A DNA stretch of 64,000 nt, from assembly GCF_933775445.1 (NCBI RefSeq), contig NC_065876.1, positions 4,588,001 to 4,652,000 of the forward strand, in the 5' to 3' direction. Under the pieces are notes generated by a model. It was not told the DNA's origin. It was given only the letters and a program-made list of their open reading frames with translations, and made no database searches. The stretch comes from Argentina anserina (lineage: Eukaryota; Streptophyta; Magnoliopsida; Rosales; Rosaceae). The position numbers were made by a program, and so were the translations under genes. Positions 1 to 12,166 of this stretch are shown piece by piece; position 1 is the stretch's first letter, and every line of letters starts with the position of its first letter.

Positions 1-1471
1 TTGGGTTTTCAGAGTTTGAAGGACTGTTATTAGAGATTGACTTTTTATATGAGTTGGGTCTGCTCACTTTTCATTTGATCGATCTTTATCTTTTCTATGA
101 AGAAAGAAAAAAAATAGAATTGATTCATGGGAACAAGACTCAGAACTCAACTAGTTAGATATGGAGTGTTGCACAGGAGAGGGGTTATGAGATAGGATTA
201 GGTTTTATCATTTTTTTTTAATTCATCTGATAGAAGGAGCGATTGAGCGGTACTGGGAGTTAACAGAGGAGAGAGAGAGGGAAGAAAGAAAAAAGAAGAA
301 AAAAGAAGAAAAAAGAGAAGAAAGAAAGTATGGGTTAAGGAATGAGGAAGTGTAGACCATTGGATTCATTGAAGCCACGTGCCGTCATCTCCATCAGCCT
401 CAAAGGTTAAGAAAAAGATCAGGTAAAAATAAATCAGGAGGGGATCCACTTCCATCTTCGTGACCTAATATAATTACATTTCCTTGCTTCTTTTATACCG
501 AAATGTCCCCAAACTAACTTGGCCACATTTCGCCTGATGGTCACAAATATGACTCACAAATATACTTGCACAGATCAATCTCTTTGGGTTTAGGCTGCAA
601 ATTGAATTTTTCATTTTCGACGTCACTTGGAGTCTTGAATTATTTATAAAATAAAAAAAGACTAATATTTTATCTCGCCCAAATAGTAGTTGAGTTTTTT
701 TTACAATAGGTTTTATTTAGAAATATCCTAACATGGTACTTTTTGTCAAATTTGAAAATTTTATTTTGAACAAAACTTAACGGGTAAGTTTATGGTCTAA
801 TTGAATTTTTTATTTTTGACATCATTTGGAAGATAGATTTTTAAATGATAGATCTCATTTAGACAGATCCTAACGTTAGAAAAAAAGACCATAATTTTAT
901 CTTGACTAAATAAAAAATAGTTTTTTAAACGATAAGTCTCATTTAGACAAATGCTTACGTGGTACTTTTGTAAACTAAATTAAAATTTTCATTTTGGACA
1001 TATACTAAGTCACCGATCAGATTCAGAAGTACTTAACGTGCAACATGTGCAGAAGAAATTAGTCCCCCTCATCTGCGTAAAAACATGCATGCATGATGCA
1101 TATGAACTGCAAGCTCAATATTTTGGTTATAGGAGGTCATGTACAATTTCAAACTATAAATGTGGAAAAGGCTAACCAATACTCACCCTCCTCTGTAACA
1201 AGCACTTGTTTATTAAATTTCAATACAAAATTACATCAGTAGCATACAACATCACATCCCTGACTAAGTCCACAAAGTATCTTCATGAATTGCTGGAAGA
1301 ACAATTAGTACGTACCCTCATCAGCATGAATAATATACACATCCAAATGAAAGAGAACAGAAAGATAAGAACTGCAAGCTCTAGTACACTTTTATTCCCA
1401 TGATTTCCTTCTTCACTGTTTGAAATAAATTGGGGTTAAGTATTGGTTCTACTTCTTAACCATTTGAAGTT
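1..1471. other. Intergenic, AT-rich, no supported gene
   Basis: No reading frame here looks like a protein. A purine-rich GA/GAA tract lies near 270-330. Between about 600 and 1020 there is a degenerate repeated block (listed separately). The region downstream of the acyltransferase stop at 1472 presumably holds its 3' UTR. Confidence 0.6.
600..1020. repeat. Degenerate tandem repeat, period about 200 bp
   Basis: Similar phrases recur in the same order. A segment reading like TTGAATTTTTCATTTTCGAC occurs near 603, again near 801 and in weaker form near 982. A segment around ATTTTATCT follows near 667 and again near 893. A segment with CTCATTTAGACA near 850 and 935 resembles TTTTATTTAGAAA near 708, and two of these are followed by a GTGGTAC/ATGGTAC motif. 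The order implies two to two-and-a-half diverged units. I recognise no transposon family and see no coding potential. Confidence 0.5.
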
Positions 1472-3514
1472 TTAAATCTGCATCAGCTTTTCAAACACCT
1501 TCATAGCAGAAGCTGGCATTCCCAAAAACACATTAATGCTTCTCCGGTCTTCCCCATGAGGAAGGAACAAGATGACTTCCTTCTCAGGCAAACCCACAGG
1601 CCCCGAAAACACAGGCTCTCCCCAACCGAAATCAGTAGTGTGGAAGGCAAGCCTAGACCATGTTGTTATCAAAAGAGTTGCTGCCAAAGAAGGCCTAGCT
1701 CTTGTGACTTCAAAGTAGTCTATGACTGATCTCATATAACTATCACTAACCCTGTCAATTGCCTCATTAACTAGCCCAGCAGCAAATGATAATGGATTCT
1801 CTAATAGCTCCCCTGTACTGCATAATGCATTTGTCAACACAACTGCATTTCCATAGTAGCCTTTTGGTATAGGTGGCTCAAATTTTGATCGTCCATCAAC
1901 GGCGAAGAGCAGCTTTGTTTTCTGGTCTGGTACCATCCTTAAGGCCCTTGTCCTTGCTCTCCAAACAAAGGCAGAGAGTGCTACAAATAAAGTACATTTG
2001 TCAAGAATACCATCTTCCATGGCCATTTTCTTGAGCTTTTCGAGCTTCTCTGGCTCAAAACAGAAAGACCTATAAACCATTTCTTCTTCTTCATACAGTT
2101 TTGAGGTATCAGATATATCTTCAATCTGAGCAAATTCATGGTGAGGAAATTCTAATTTTGGTGGGTGTCGGGCTTCAAGTATGCTTCTGTCTATAAACGG
2201 AGCAACCTTAAGAGGCAAGCCTCTAGCAGTCTCACCCCATGAGTTCACAAATTCCATGGCAGCAATCCCATCATTCATACAATGGTTCATACATAACCCA
2301 AGGACAAATCCTCCACATCTGAACCTAGTCACCTAGAATTATAGCTCACAGCTTAGATGGCTTGTGCTAGATGTTGATAAGAGGAAAGCAGAAACATAAT
2401 TGTTAAACTATATATATAGTAGAACCTCGTTAGATTAATATTTAATTAATTAATAATTTCGCTAAAATAATATTGTTTGTCGGTCCCGACTAGGGTTAAC
2501 GTGCTAATTTAATAATTCGCTAAATTTGTAAGATAATAGAAATTTGAGAATTCATATAGACCCCATCGAATATATAAATTAATAATGTTATGATTTATAT
2601 AATAAATTTTACGTTTTTAAGGATTTCATTAATTTTTTGTTGATTTAATTATTATTTAATAAAAATAATATAATACATCGAACAACATAATTTTTTGAAT
2701 AACGGTATCTGTGATAAATCCAACAATGTGATGCATGAATGAAGTAAAACTTTTTTCTTTAAAAAAGTGAAAAAAATATTTATTATACTTTTATAAATTA
2801 ATAAATTATTAATTTACCGATATATTAATATCCCGCTAATTTTTGTGGTACCTATTTTCAATAAGTAGAGAACATTCTATCCTATCCTTAAATAGAAAAA
2901 TTAATGTTGAAAACAGTATATATTTTACTTTATATTTCTAAGTACACTGATTGATCACTAGTTTTTTTCTTTTTTCTAAAAGCTCTCCATGATAGCTAAA
3001 AGGATCTGAACAACAAGCGCTGAAGCGCACATAATAAGGGTTTAGGAAATTGTAAAGTAATAAAAACTCAAACCTGAGCAACCAAAGGAGGAATCTCCAG
3101 TATGTTCTTGGCACCAGGAATATCATAAATCAGATTCGCAAGAATTACAGAATCTGGCTTCGTAATATCTCCCATCTCCTCCATTTCACAGTTAGCTTCC
3201 GCTTCCACAAACACAGCTCCATCTCCTGTGCAATCCACTATCAGCTTCCCCTCTGTGCTTATACTTAACCTTCCTGCCATTGGATAATAAGGAACAAGAA
3301 CCCTTGACAAGGCTTTCTTCATGATTTCCGCAACATCCTTATTCCCTTTTATATCTGATTTATAATAGTACAAGGTACGAACTCTGACCGCAATGTTCTG
3401 ATCAAGATTTGAGAGGAAGTAGAGGCCCTTGTCCGTGTCTTCTGCAGGAGGTACGAGAGTTGGTTCTTCTTTCTTGACAGTAAGCTCAAAGGTTTTGTAA
3501 CTGTTATCCCCCAT
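1472..3514 (-). CDS. HHT1: BAHD acyltransferase, omega-hydroxypalmitate O-feruloyl transferase type
   Basis: Two exons, 3514-3074 and 2332-1472, give 433 residues, the usual length for this family. The junction reads LVAQ|VTRF with a GT-AG intron. The start is the ATG at 3514 ([11 protein letters not shown]); the frame is open upstream to 3574 but has no ATG there. The BAHD catalytic motif HxxxD is HCMND (164-168), and the structural motif DFGWG is at 381-385. Family knowledge: these cytosolic enzymes transfer feruloyl from feruloyl-CoA to omega-hydroxy fatty acids or fatty alcohols to make suberin aromatics. The C-terminal half (for example [18 protein letters not shown]) resembles Arabidopsis ASFT/HHT closely. 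Oddity: the residue before the catalytic Asp is Asn, where relatives I know have Phe (HCMFDG). Substrate is inferred from similarity; a fatty alcohol caffeoyl transferase role is the main alternative. Confidence 0.88.
2419..2870. repeat. Putative MITE in the acyltransferase intron
   Basis: The 741-bp intron (2333-3073) is filled by very AT-rich DNA containing repeated ATTAATAATTT and AATTCGCTAAA phrases, starting near AGAACCTCGTTAGATTAATA at 2421 and running to about 2870. The style matches a common class of plant AT-rich miniature elements. I could not define terminal repeats or a target duplication, so the boundaries are approximate. Confidence 0.35.
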
Positions 3515-3574
3515 CACAATATTGATTCCCTCAAGCTTGAACAGCCAAGCAGCACCTAATTGATGCTCAAACAA

Positions 3575-5840
3575 AGTAAGAGATATGTAGGTGACCCATT
3601 GCCAACCTATTCATGCAAGTTAAACTTCATGACTAAATCACTACAGAAATTCTTTATCAGTTGTGGTGCTTGTGTACACGAATTTTCTTTTCTAATTATA
3701 AGTTTAATGAGTATTAATCTGGATATCATGGATCAAGTATGTTCTTGATACTATATCAATACATATATCTACAAAAAAATGCTGCGAGCGTTATAACTCC
3801 AAATGCATATGGAACTTGAAACTCTATAAAGGGAAAATATATAAGAACTAGCAAGCTGAAGTATTATACCTCGTCCTCTGCAGGGAATGTTGAGACTAAT
3901 GACCAACTTGTCAGCAAATGGTTGCAATTAGCTCGGATGTGCAAATGCCTCTCTATATTGTGTTACAAGTTTATAACTATATATATAGGAGTAGCTGGGA
4001 GTACGAGCTTACATTTAGTTGTGTTTGCTTGACAATTAAGTTATTGGACGTTTACATTATGATATGGACTAAACTATTGTGTTTAATTGATTACGCAAAG
4101 ATCTTTTAGTGGAGAAGAGAATACCCTCTTAATATTTGGTCTTCCTCTGCAAATTTGGCAACTCAATGTGTATCATATGAGCTGTGTAGGGTACTGTCCA
4201 ATGAACCAAAAATTTACCAGAGATATGTATTAGGGTTAGTTGGCATGGCAGTCGTCCGCAGTATATGCTAGGTTGCTTGGTCTACAGGTCTTTTTTTTGT
4301 TTTTGTTTGAGAAAATTGAGTTCCATGCTCTTAATAATTAATATAAATAATGATGTACTGCCTTCTTAATAATTTACCTCCTGCAAGGCTGCAAGTGATT
4401 CAAGTCTGATTATGTTTCATTTCCAATTGATATATGCCATTATTACAAGTTGCTTGGGACTAGTGTGGAAGTTAGAAAGTACCATCAGATCATTCATCAT
4501 TCATCACAATCTTATCATAATCGATAACCCTATTTGCATTAGGGTTAATTAGGTCCCTTTCATCTCATTATCTGGAAAATTGAATTTGATACCTCGTCCA
4601 ATATGGTGAAACGGGAGCACCTAACAATTAGATCTTGGTCATTGCAATAAATCATACTCATCTCAGTTCCGTGTTCCGTTTAATGTTCTCTCAAAGGTGA
4701 AACTGATAATAGTTATGTTTTTCAACAAGTGTAAGACCATTAATAATCACTTTAATAGATATGTGATAGCCTTTCATGATCTACAATCAGTGATATATTT
4801 CCTAAACGAGTTTTATATACAAACTGTACCACCTGGTTTGCTAAAACTTTTCAATCAACTTGAAGTAGAGCAGAGGGTTAACAAAATGTATGAAAAGTCT
4901 TTGTTATAGATATACTCCACCTATTTTCCTTAACTTTTAAATCATACATAAGAACGTGTAATCTTAAGGGAAAAAGAAAACAATGTAAACTTTCATTTTG
5001 AAGAATGGTAGCATTGATCCTAGTTTGATTGGTGCATGTCGGTGAACCGACTCGCCAGGAAATGGTACCATCAAACATGTGGAACCATGAGGGTATGATA
5101 ATGCCATCTCCAACGGATGGAATCATGGAACTAACACAACAGTTCAACAAATAATGTTATAAAAAACCAAATAGCGCTACAAATATGAAATATGGAACAA
5201 TGTAACAGTTGGTTGCTCAAGCCAAACTGCCAAGGGCAAAGTTGGGCCTCGATGTGCATTACGCTCAGCAAAGACTGGGATTCAAATTCTCAACTGGAGC
5301 ATCAACTAGTTGATATGGATCGGACTAGTACTATTCACATATGAATAAAATATTACTGCCGGAGCTTAATTGTTTGAAAAAAAAAATTAATAACTCAACT
5401 GAAATAGGCATGATAAGAATTGATCATACGTTTGATTCATTCAGCAATACCATGCACTCATTGCACTGGTCTAAAGGCTCTATTGTGACTAGACAAATAT
5501 TCATAATAACATAATGAATATAGAAAATTGTTCACAGGGAAGAAAAATAGACGATATTAAACCCACTTACAACTCAATTCTAATGGAAAGCAAGCTGACA
5601 ATTACATCTAAACAACTCTTACAGAAGGGGGTTTAAACTTGAAAATCAAATTCACAAAACTATCATATGAATCTGAGGTCAGTTTAACGCTACTAATATG
5701 TTAATAAATATGGTACAGACACCTGGAACCCAGGATCCAAAGTCATTTTATCCATTCTTAAGCTATGAATTACCTCAATGCACCACATGTTAATATTCTG
5801 CTGGGTCATGTATGAGCACTGATCCACTATCAACTGCCAA
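3575..5840. other. Intergenic between the acyltransferase and DEK genes
   Basis: This stretch holds the acyltransferase promoter side and the 3' flank of the DEK gene. Open frames here are short and of low complexity. I see no domain, tRNA or transposon that I can name. Confidence 0.6.
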
Positions 5841-8115
5841 CTAAGCATCATGGTCCTCTTTCTCAGAATCATCACCAGCTGCTTCGTCTTCATCCTCATC
5901 AGTCATGTTATTTATCACGTCAGTAATTATATCCTTCACCTCTGCCTTTCTATGCATTAAATCAATACCAAAGTGGGTACCTAACAGATCAAGACAATAG
6001 AATTACAAGCTCAACCAAGTTAAACCCTTAAAAGAAATAAGCAAAAAACATGTGGCGGGTAAACAGATAAAAGCCCTACCAAGTTGTTTGAGAATATCAG
6101 ATAAAGTTGCCTGCAGCAGGTAAATTCAGAAGATTAAATCTTAGTATTGAGAAAACATCAGCCATTCAAATGTAGTGTGAACATAATTGCTTACAGTATT
6201 GAAGTCCACTTCCTTCAGAATGTCAACAATTACAGCATGTACATCTTCTTTTGTGGGCTCTGCCTTTGCTTTCTTGCTAGTTTTTCCTTTCACTAGGTTC
6301 ATGCAACAATTTGCGATAATTAAAAAGAGGGCTTAAAAGTTCAGCAAAAACTCAAATTTTATAAAGAGCAAAATTATAAACTGAACTGAACAAGCACAAA
6401 GCAAATCACCTTGGTCCTTTGCTGGAACCTTCGCTGGCGACTTGCTTGACTGTTTCTTGCTAGTGGATTTTGTCTTGCTATCTTTTGGGCTTTCCTTTTC
6501 GTTCTTCTGTTTTTTCACAGATCCCTTTGCTTTAGAACCAGAAGCTCCATCAACATCAGTTGCACCTCTTTTTGAAGAACGAGGTTTCTTTTCAGAATCT
6601 GTAGTAGTTTTCACAGATTTTGGGGTGGTTTTCTTCTTAGCTGGTGTTGACTTCCCCCCGGTTTTAGCCCTTGAACTCTCTTTCACATCTTTTGATGAAC
6701 GTTTTGGACTTGCTACCTGACCCTTTAAATCATCTTCGTCTTCATCAGATTTATCCCCGTGATCATTTTCTTCATTCATCTTTTCATCATCATCTCCCTC
6801 AAGATCATCTTTTGAATCTGAAGGTTCAACTTTATCATCAAGTACGTCTTCTTCATCTTTGGTTGTCTCTTCATTCTTTTGAGCACTGGAAGTGTCCTTC
6901 TGTTTCTGAGGAAATAAGGGCAGGCGTGAAACTACAAATATTAGTCACAAGAACGAACATATGAATTATTCTCATACGGAATTACAGATTGCTTATATGA
7001 TCAATTGATAACTACATCGCCCAGGAATACACTGCAAATGCCATAATGAGGAAATTCAATAATTTGGAGAAGAATCAACATGTAAATTCAATCATTTAAG
7101 AACATTCATATTACAGCTCAAGACAATATTTAGAAGTTTAACTTTTTTCTCTACAAAACTCTGGTACATTCATGAAAGCAGGTACCAGAAAAACTAAAGT
7201 GAAGGTGAAGAATACAACAAGGGACTGTAAGATACATTTAATCTTAAATAAAAGGCAAATAATATGGTTTAGCTAAATTGAAAAACAAAAATACAAGGCA
7301 TGAACACATGCAAAGGCCTCATAATTATGCATTTGAAGCAGCAAGTTATGTGAACAAGAGAAAAGAACTAAACAAGTCACAGAAAATCAGAGAATAAATT
7401 CTAAATAAGGAATTATCATTTCCTACTTCATACCTCGAATTAACTTTATTAATGTAAATGTTTATTAACAATTACAAACCTTGGCTGGTGTTTCCGGTGA
7501 TCCATCTCCAGAACCTGCAGTCTTACTTGGTGTAACCTTCTTCTTACGCTTTTGCCCTTTCTGATATTCAGATAAGAAATATGAATTTTAAAAAGTCACC
7601 CATCAGGAATTTTTAACCTGTGGCGAATAAGTATACAAAGAATAAGAAAGGAACAAACCTGCTCCTTTTCCTTTTCAGCAAGCAGAACATCGGTTGTAGC
7701 ATGTGGGGATTCCAAGAACTCCAATAACTTAACAGAAAGTTCCTCCTGTAAAGTGAGACTTGTAAGACAAGAGGTCCAGAAGTGATTTGAACTAAAATAA
7801 ATTAATTATTCCTTTGAATACTTACCTTCTTTGTGCCAGCTTTATTGATTTGAATATTAAGCACATCACAAAAATCCATCAACTTTTCTTTAACACACTT
7901 ATCAAGTTTCTCCTTTACCCTTGTCCTCTGTTTTTCTTGCTGCAAACAGAAAAGTTAAGGATGAACATACTGTTCTTTATGTTACATATCTGTAACCGGG
8001 AATACACAGTGGCAATGTATGAAATAGCAAAAGTGACTAAAGGAAGGGTAGCGGTAAAATAGTATTGTAACCATAATTAAAGAATGTGACCATGCAAACG
8101 CACCCAGAGAGAGAT

Positions 8116-8161
<46 letters not shown>

Positions 8162-10058
8162 GGGGGGGGGTAACCGAGAATGAAACATATATTACCTCAT
8201 TCTCAGCCCACACATAACCTGAAAACTGGACGATATTTCTCTTCAAAGCGTGAGACTGCACAAGAACATCAACAATTAAAACAGAAAGACAACCAGATAA
8301 AACATTGATATGCAAAGCAAATACCCTTCAATCATTATACCAAAACTTAAACTCACCTTTGCTTTCTTCCCAAAAAGAATTGTGTGCAGTAATTGCAGGT
8401 TGTCATCAGGTTTTCTCTTCGATAACTTGAACGCCACTGAAACAGTTCAGAATGTAATAAAATATACACAAAGATGATGTTATGAACTTGGTAATCAAAT
8501 CATCATATAAAGAGAGCTATAAACATCCATCTCTCAAAAGGTCACCATACTTGCACATATGGAAATTTGTATGAAATGAAGTAACAGAAATCACCATTTA
8601 AAATCCAGCCAACTTAAAGTAATGAGATTATCTGCAACTGAAGTTTCGATGCAAGCACACACTTATTCAGCTCATTGAGGTTGTTCAATCTTGGTGTTCT
8701 ATGAACTAGGCAGATAAACATTTAACATATAACCCTTAATACAACAGAACTACTATTAAAATGCTAAAATCACATAAATTATCAACTATCCATATTATGA
8801 TTATAAACTCCCGTGCCTGGTTCCAATAGGGATGTTTGTAATTAGACTGACTCAAGAAAAACCCAGTGCAGACTCAAATCATTGACAAGTTATTGATAGT
8901 CTTCCAACTTAAAGGATGTTTAACTCAAGCCACTACACTCTGCCAATGGAAGCCAAAAAAAAAAAAACATTTATTTGCAAAACAAACACCAAGCTTTTTC
9001 TCAGATTACACCAGTACCAGCTTAATAAATCCTTCATCATTCCAAACAAATAAAATGATAAAAATTTAATGTTTTTTTTCATACCCAGTGAGCTTGACAA
9101 ATATAATCCAGTGAAATACCCAACAAAGAATATCACAGTTAAAAAACTGGTTGAAAGGAACTCTTTTCAACAGTGGTTTCATACTTGTACCAAAACATGT
9201 ATTTCACTGTAAAGAAGTCTCCTATTTCTTCAAAGGAAGGGAAAATTCAAGGCGACATAACAACAAAAAACAGGACCGTCATCTTATTTTCACGTTTACT
9301 GGGTATGAACACAAGACTGAATATCAATTTCACATCCGCTAATAGAACCTCTGATCTAGTAACAGTAACAACCCAACTCAGCACAGGAAACATAAAGATT
9401 GACAGACAACAAACAGCATTGAGTAGTCAGATCCATTACCACAGCATATTAAAAATTGGGAGCAATCACACTACCGATAGCACAACTAATAATGACTAAG
9501 CTTCAGAAAACATACCATTCGGTATATCCTTGAGCTGAGTCCCAGGACCCTGAAAATCAAATCAAACCAAACCAAACCAACGGCAATGTAAATCACCATG
9601 AGTTAGAAAAAAAAAACACTCAATTTTCACCGCATTACCTTTTCAATGCTCAATGGTTTTGTCGCCGAAGACCTCCCAGTCTCGGGAGCCGAGTAGCGCT
9701 CAACAACTTTCCTCTCCCTGGTCGGCCTCTCACTGACCGGAGTGACCGGCTCCTTCTTCTCCACTTCACCTTCCTTCTTCAGCTTCTTCTTCTCAGCTGA
9801 GTCTCCACCTCGCTTCTTCGACTCAGTCTGGCTCTCTGAGCTAGCTTTCCGACCCCTCTTACCTTTCTTCGGAGTTTCCTGACTTTCCTCACCTTCTTCA
9901 GCTACCTCTCCTTCGTTTTCCGTCGCCTTCTCGGAAACTTCCGGCAGCTCCTCCCTCTCTTCTTCTTCACCGGCCTCCTCTCTAGCTTCAATCTCGTGCT
10001 TGTCCTCCACAGGAGCTTCTTCCTCCGGCTTCTTCTCCTCTAGGGCTTCGGACGCCAT
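5841..10058 (-). CDS. DEK: DEK domain-containing chromatin-associated protein
   Basis: Eleven exons on the minus strand: 10058-9639, 9549-9516, 8436-8357, 8255-8196, 7939-7826, 7745-7659, 7560-7480, 6905-6410, 6292-6195, 6110-6080 and 5980-5841. They sum to 1641 nt (546 residues plus stop), all GT-AG and in frame. Order: an acidic and then lysine-rich N-terminus (1-140), the DEK core with KLSKRKPDDNLQLLHTILFG (exon 3) through GYVWAENE and DVLNIQINKAGTKK, a long disordered Lys/Ser/Asp/Glu region (exon 8), and a C-terminal DEK_C domain (KEDVHAVIVDILKEVDFNT to DVINNM) ending in an acidic tail. Family knowledge: plant DEK proteins bind histones and DNA, and Arabidopsis DEK3 affects nucleosome occupancy and stress responses. 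This protein is shorter than DEK3 because the acidic stretches are shorter. Which paralogue it is cannot be settled from sequence alone. Confidence 0.9.
8120..8170. repeat. (GA)n followed by a run of 20 G in a DEK intron
   Basis: About 15 GA units run straight into G8151-G8170. On the gene strand this is a C20 run followed by (TC)n, starting about 25 nt downstream of the exon 4 splice donor at 8195. Confidence 0.95.
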
Positions 10059-10211
10059 GGGTACGAACCAATCGAGTCAAGATCGAGACTTTGGCAGAGA
10101 ATTACGGAAACCCTAGATTTGTGGGGGGAATCTAAACCCTGGAAATCACAGAGGGCGGAGAGAAATGGGTGATCTGAGAGAAGAAAAAGGAATTTAAGAA
10201 AATTGAGATTT

Positions 10212-10224
10212 GGGGGGGGGGGGG
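10212..10224. repeat. Poly-G run upstream of the DEK start
   Basis: Thirteen consecutive G lie about 150 bp upstream of the DEK ATG, probably in its 5' UTR or promoter. Confidence 0.9.
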
Positions 10225-11259
10225 AAATCGAAATTGAGGGTTTTGATTCGGGCGGGCTGTGAATATAAAAAGGAGGGAGGGTTTGGTGGGGTTTCAAAAT
10301 TTTGGCTATGAAATTTTGAGAGCGCGCTTCTCTGTCTCCCCTGTCTTTTTACTCTACTATTACTACCCACTGGCCACCCCGCGTTGCAACTAATCTCACG
10401 GCAAAACCACCTAAACATTTCCGACGGCATAGAAGCCACCAATCTCCTGCACCAGCTCTCTGATGGCGCCACGTGTCTACATAATTCTTTGTATTTTTCA
10501 TTCCTTTGTTGTTTTCTTCATATGAGTTGTGCCATCGACGCATGCGTCTCAGTTTGAAGTAGTTTTCGAGTTCAAAGAAGGAATTGAATCACATATCTAG
10601 TTATCTTGTGTTATTAATCTCATGAATTTTACAAGTTTTATCACTTTCATGGGCTTTGTTTAGCTTGCAATGGTTATGGTCGCATAAGAATGACTCAATC
10701 TTGTCCTCCAATGAGATAAAATCATCTGTGCTATGATCGCCTTCTCCTTTGGGTTGCGTTTGGGCTTTTATTGAAATCAACGTTCGCGGGGTCAGATCGA
10801 CTCGAGATTTTGAGGTATTTTCTAATACATGTAGTCAACAATCAAATATTTTCTGGTAGGGTTGGGGCATTGGGCTTGAAACTGGAGAGATCTAATATGA
10901 TGGTTGCGGTGGGAGGGCCTACCGTCGGATTAAGTGGCGGTAACATGTAAATGAACTTTGAGCTCCTCCCTAAAAGATTGGAGCTTAAACCAACCTTAGA
11001 AGATAGATTTATTATAGTTGTATGAAGCTGGTTTTATGCGAGCTAATCATTTCAAAGTTTAAAATATACTTGTGTTCCAGGAGAATAAAAACTCATTTGA
11101 TACCATTAAAAACATACATTGTAGTTTAATACTCATATGTGAAGATTAATCCTCATCTATGATGGTGTGTGAGGTTACGTAGTTGATGAAGTTAACATCT
11201 ATTTATCAGTTTATTTAAAAATTCAATAAAAATAAATTTTTTTTTTGAAAAGTTGAAAA

Positions 11260-11890
11260 TTTATTTTCTAAATTTCCCTATATATCTCCGATATCTCATT
11301 TTTTTTCAAAAATCTCATATATATCGGATATATCAAAGTTAAAATATTTGTATCGATAGATATATTTGATTACTGAATTCTTTGTGGTTTTATTGGAGGA
11401 GATATATAGGATCTCTAACATAACCTAATTTTCAGTCTAATTGTTTATCTCTGCTTGTCCATATAAATATTAATTATAGATGAGAGCAATTGAATAATTT
11501 TCCCTTTTTTTTGCAAAGGAAATAACCATCCTATATGGAGTATATGCAATCCCAATCTAGTTATATTTTAAATTTAGTTTCAAATCACTTATACTTAAAA
11601 ATAATTTATTGGATGTGAAAACTATATTAAGAAGACTTATATTTAGATATAGCCCTTAGATATATACATAATAGATGCTAAATAGTGGAGATATATAAAA
11701 TGCGATAATAGGAAAAAATGAATTTATATGTAGATTTAAGGAATTTAGGATTAAAATTACGAAAATAACATTAAAAATATGATCAAAACTGACATACATA
11801 CTAAAAGAAAATACAAATGAAAACTTCAAATATATCAAATTATCAGTTTTCATGCATCAAGTACCAAATTATCTAAGTAACCATAAATCA
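11260..11890. repeat. Degenerate relative of the 61.2-kb foldback element
   Basis: The right half shares phrases with the element at 61240-62057: an internal GATATATC/TATATCGG-rich section, then AAAAATATGATCAAAA, TTTTCATGCATCAAGTACCA and AAATTATCTAAGTAACCAT. The matching left terminal repeat is not recognisable, so this looks like a decayed or truncated copy. Confidence 0.45.
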
Positions 11891-12166
11891 AGTAACATGC
11901 AAGTTGTATATGTATCAAGTGTTGATTTTAACTACGAACATCGGTTGATTTATTGAATTCAATTTAGTGAATTTACCTTGAAAAAATTTCAATATGTTTG
12001 AGTGTTGTCACGTGATACTTGCATGTTGTTCCTGCTAAACAATAACCCACACACCACACTGACCACAGACAACCACGTCAAAATCTGATTGGTCTGTGGC
12101 TCAATCAAACACCTCTGCCGAATTCGAGTCATTAGCTCTAGAGCAGTGTGACTCGACTGATGCGAT

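Larger units (their letters stand above)
10059..12166. other. Divergent intergenic region between DEK and SWI3A
   Basis: About 2.1 kb separates the two divergent start codons, so both promoters lie here. The part within a few hundred bases of the DEK ATG is pyrimidine-rich on its coding strand. The rest is AT-rich, with a likely transposon relic at about 11260-11890. No other gene is supported. Confidence 0.6.

Noticed and set aside
12096..12166. Longer frame upstream of SWI3A read as the start of the protein
   Set aside because: That frame starts with GTG and is not the frame that joins exon 2. The ATG at 12167 gives the DLYTIPSHSSWFLW junction expected of SWI3A.
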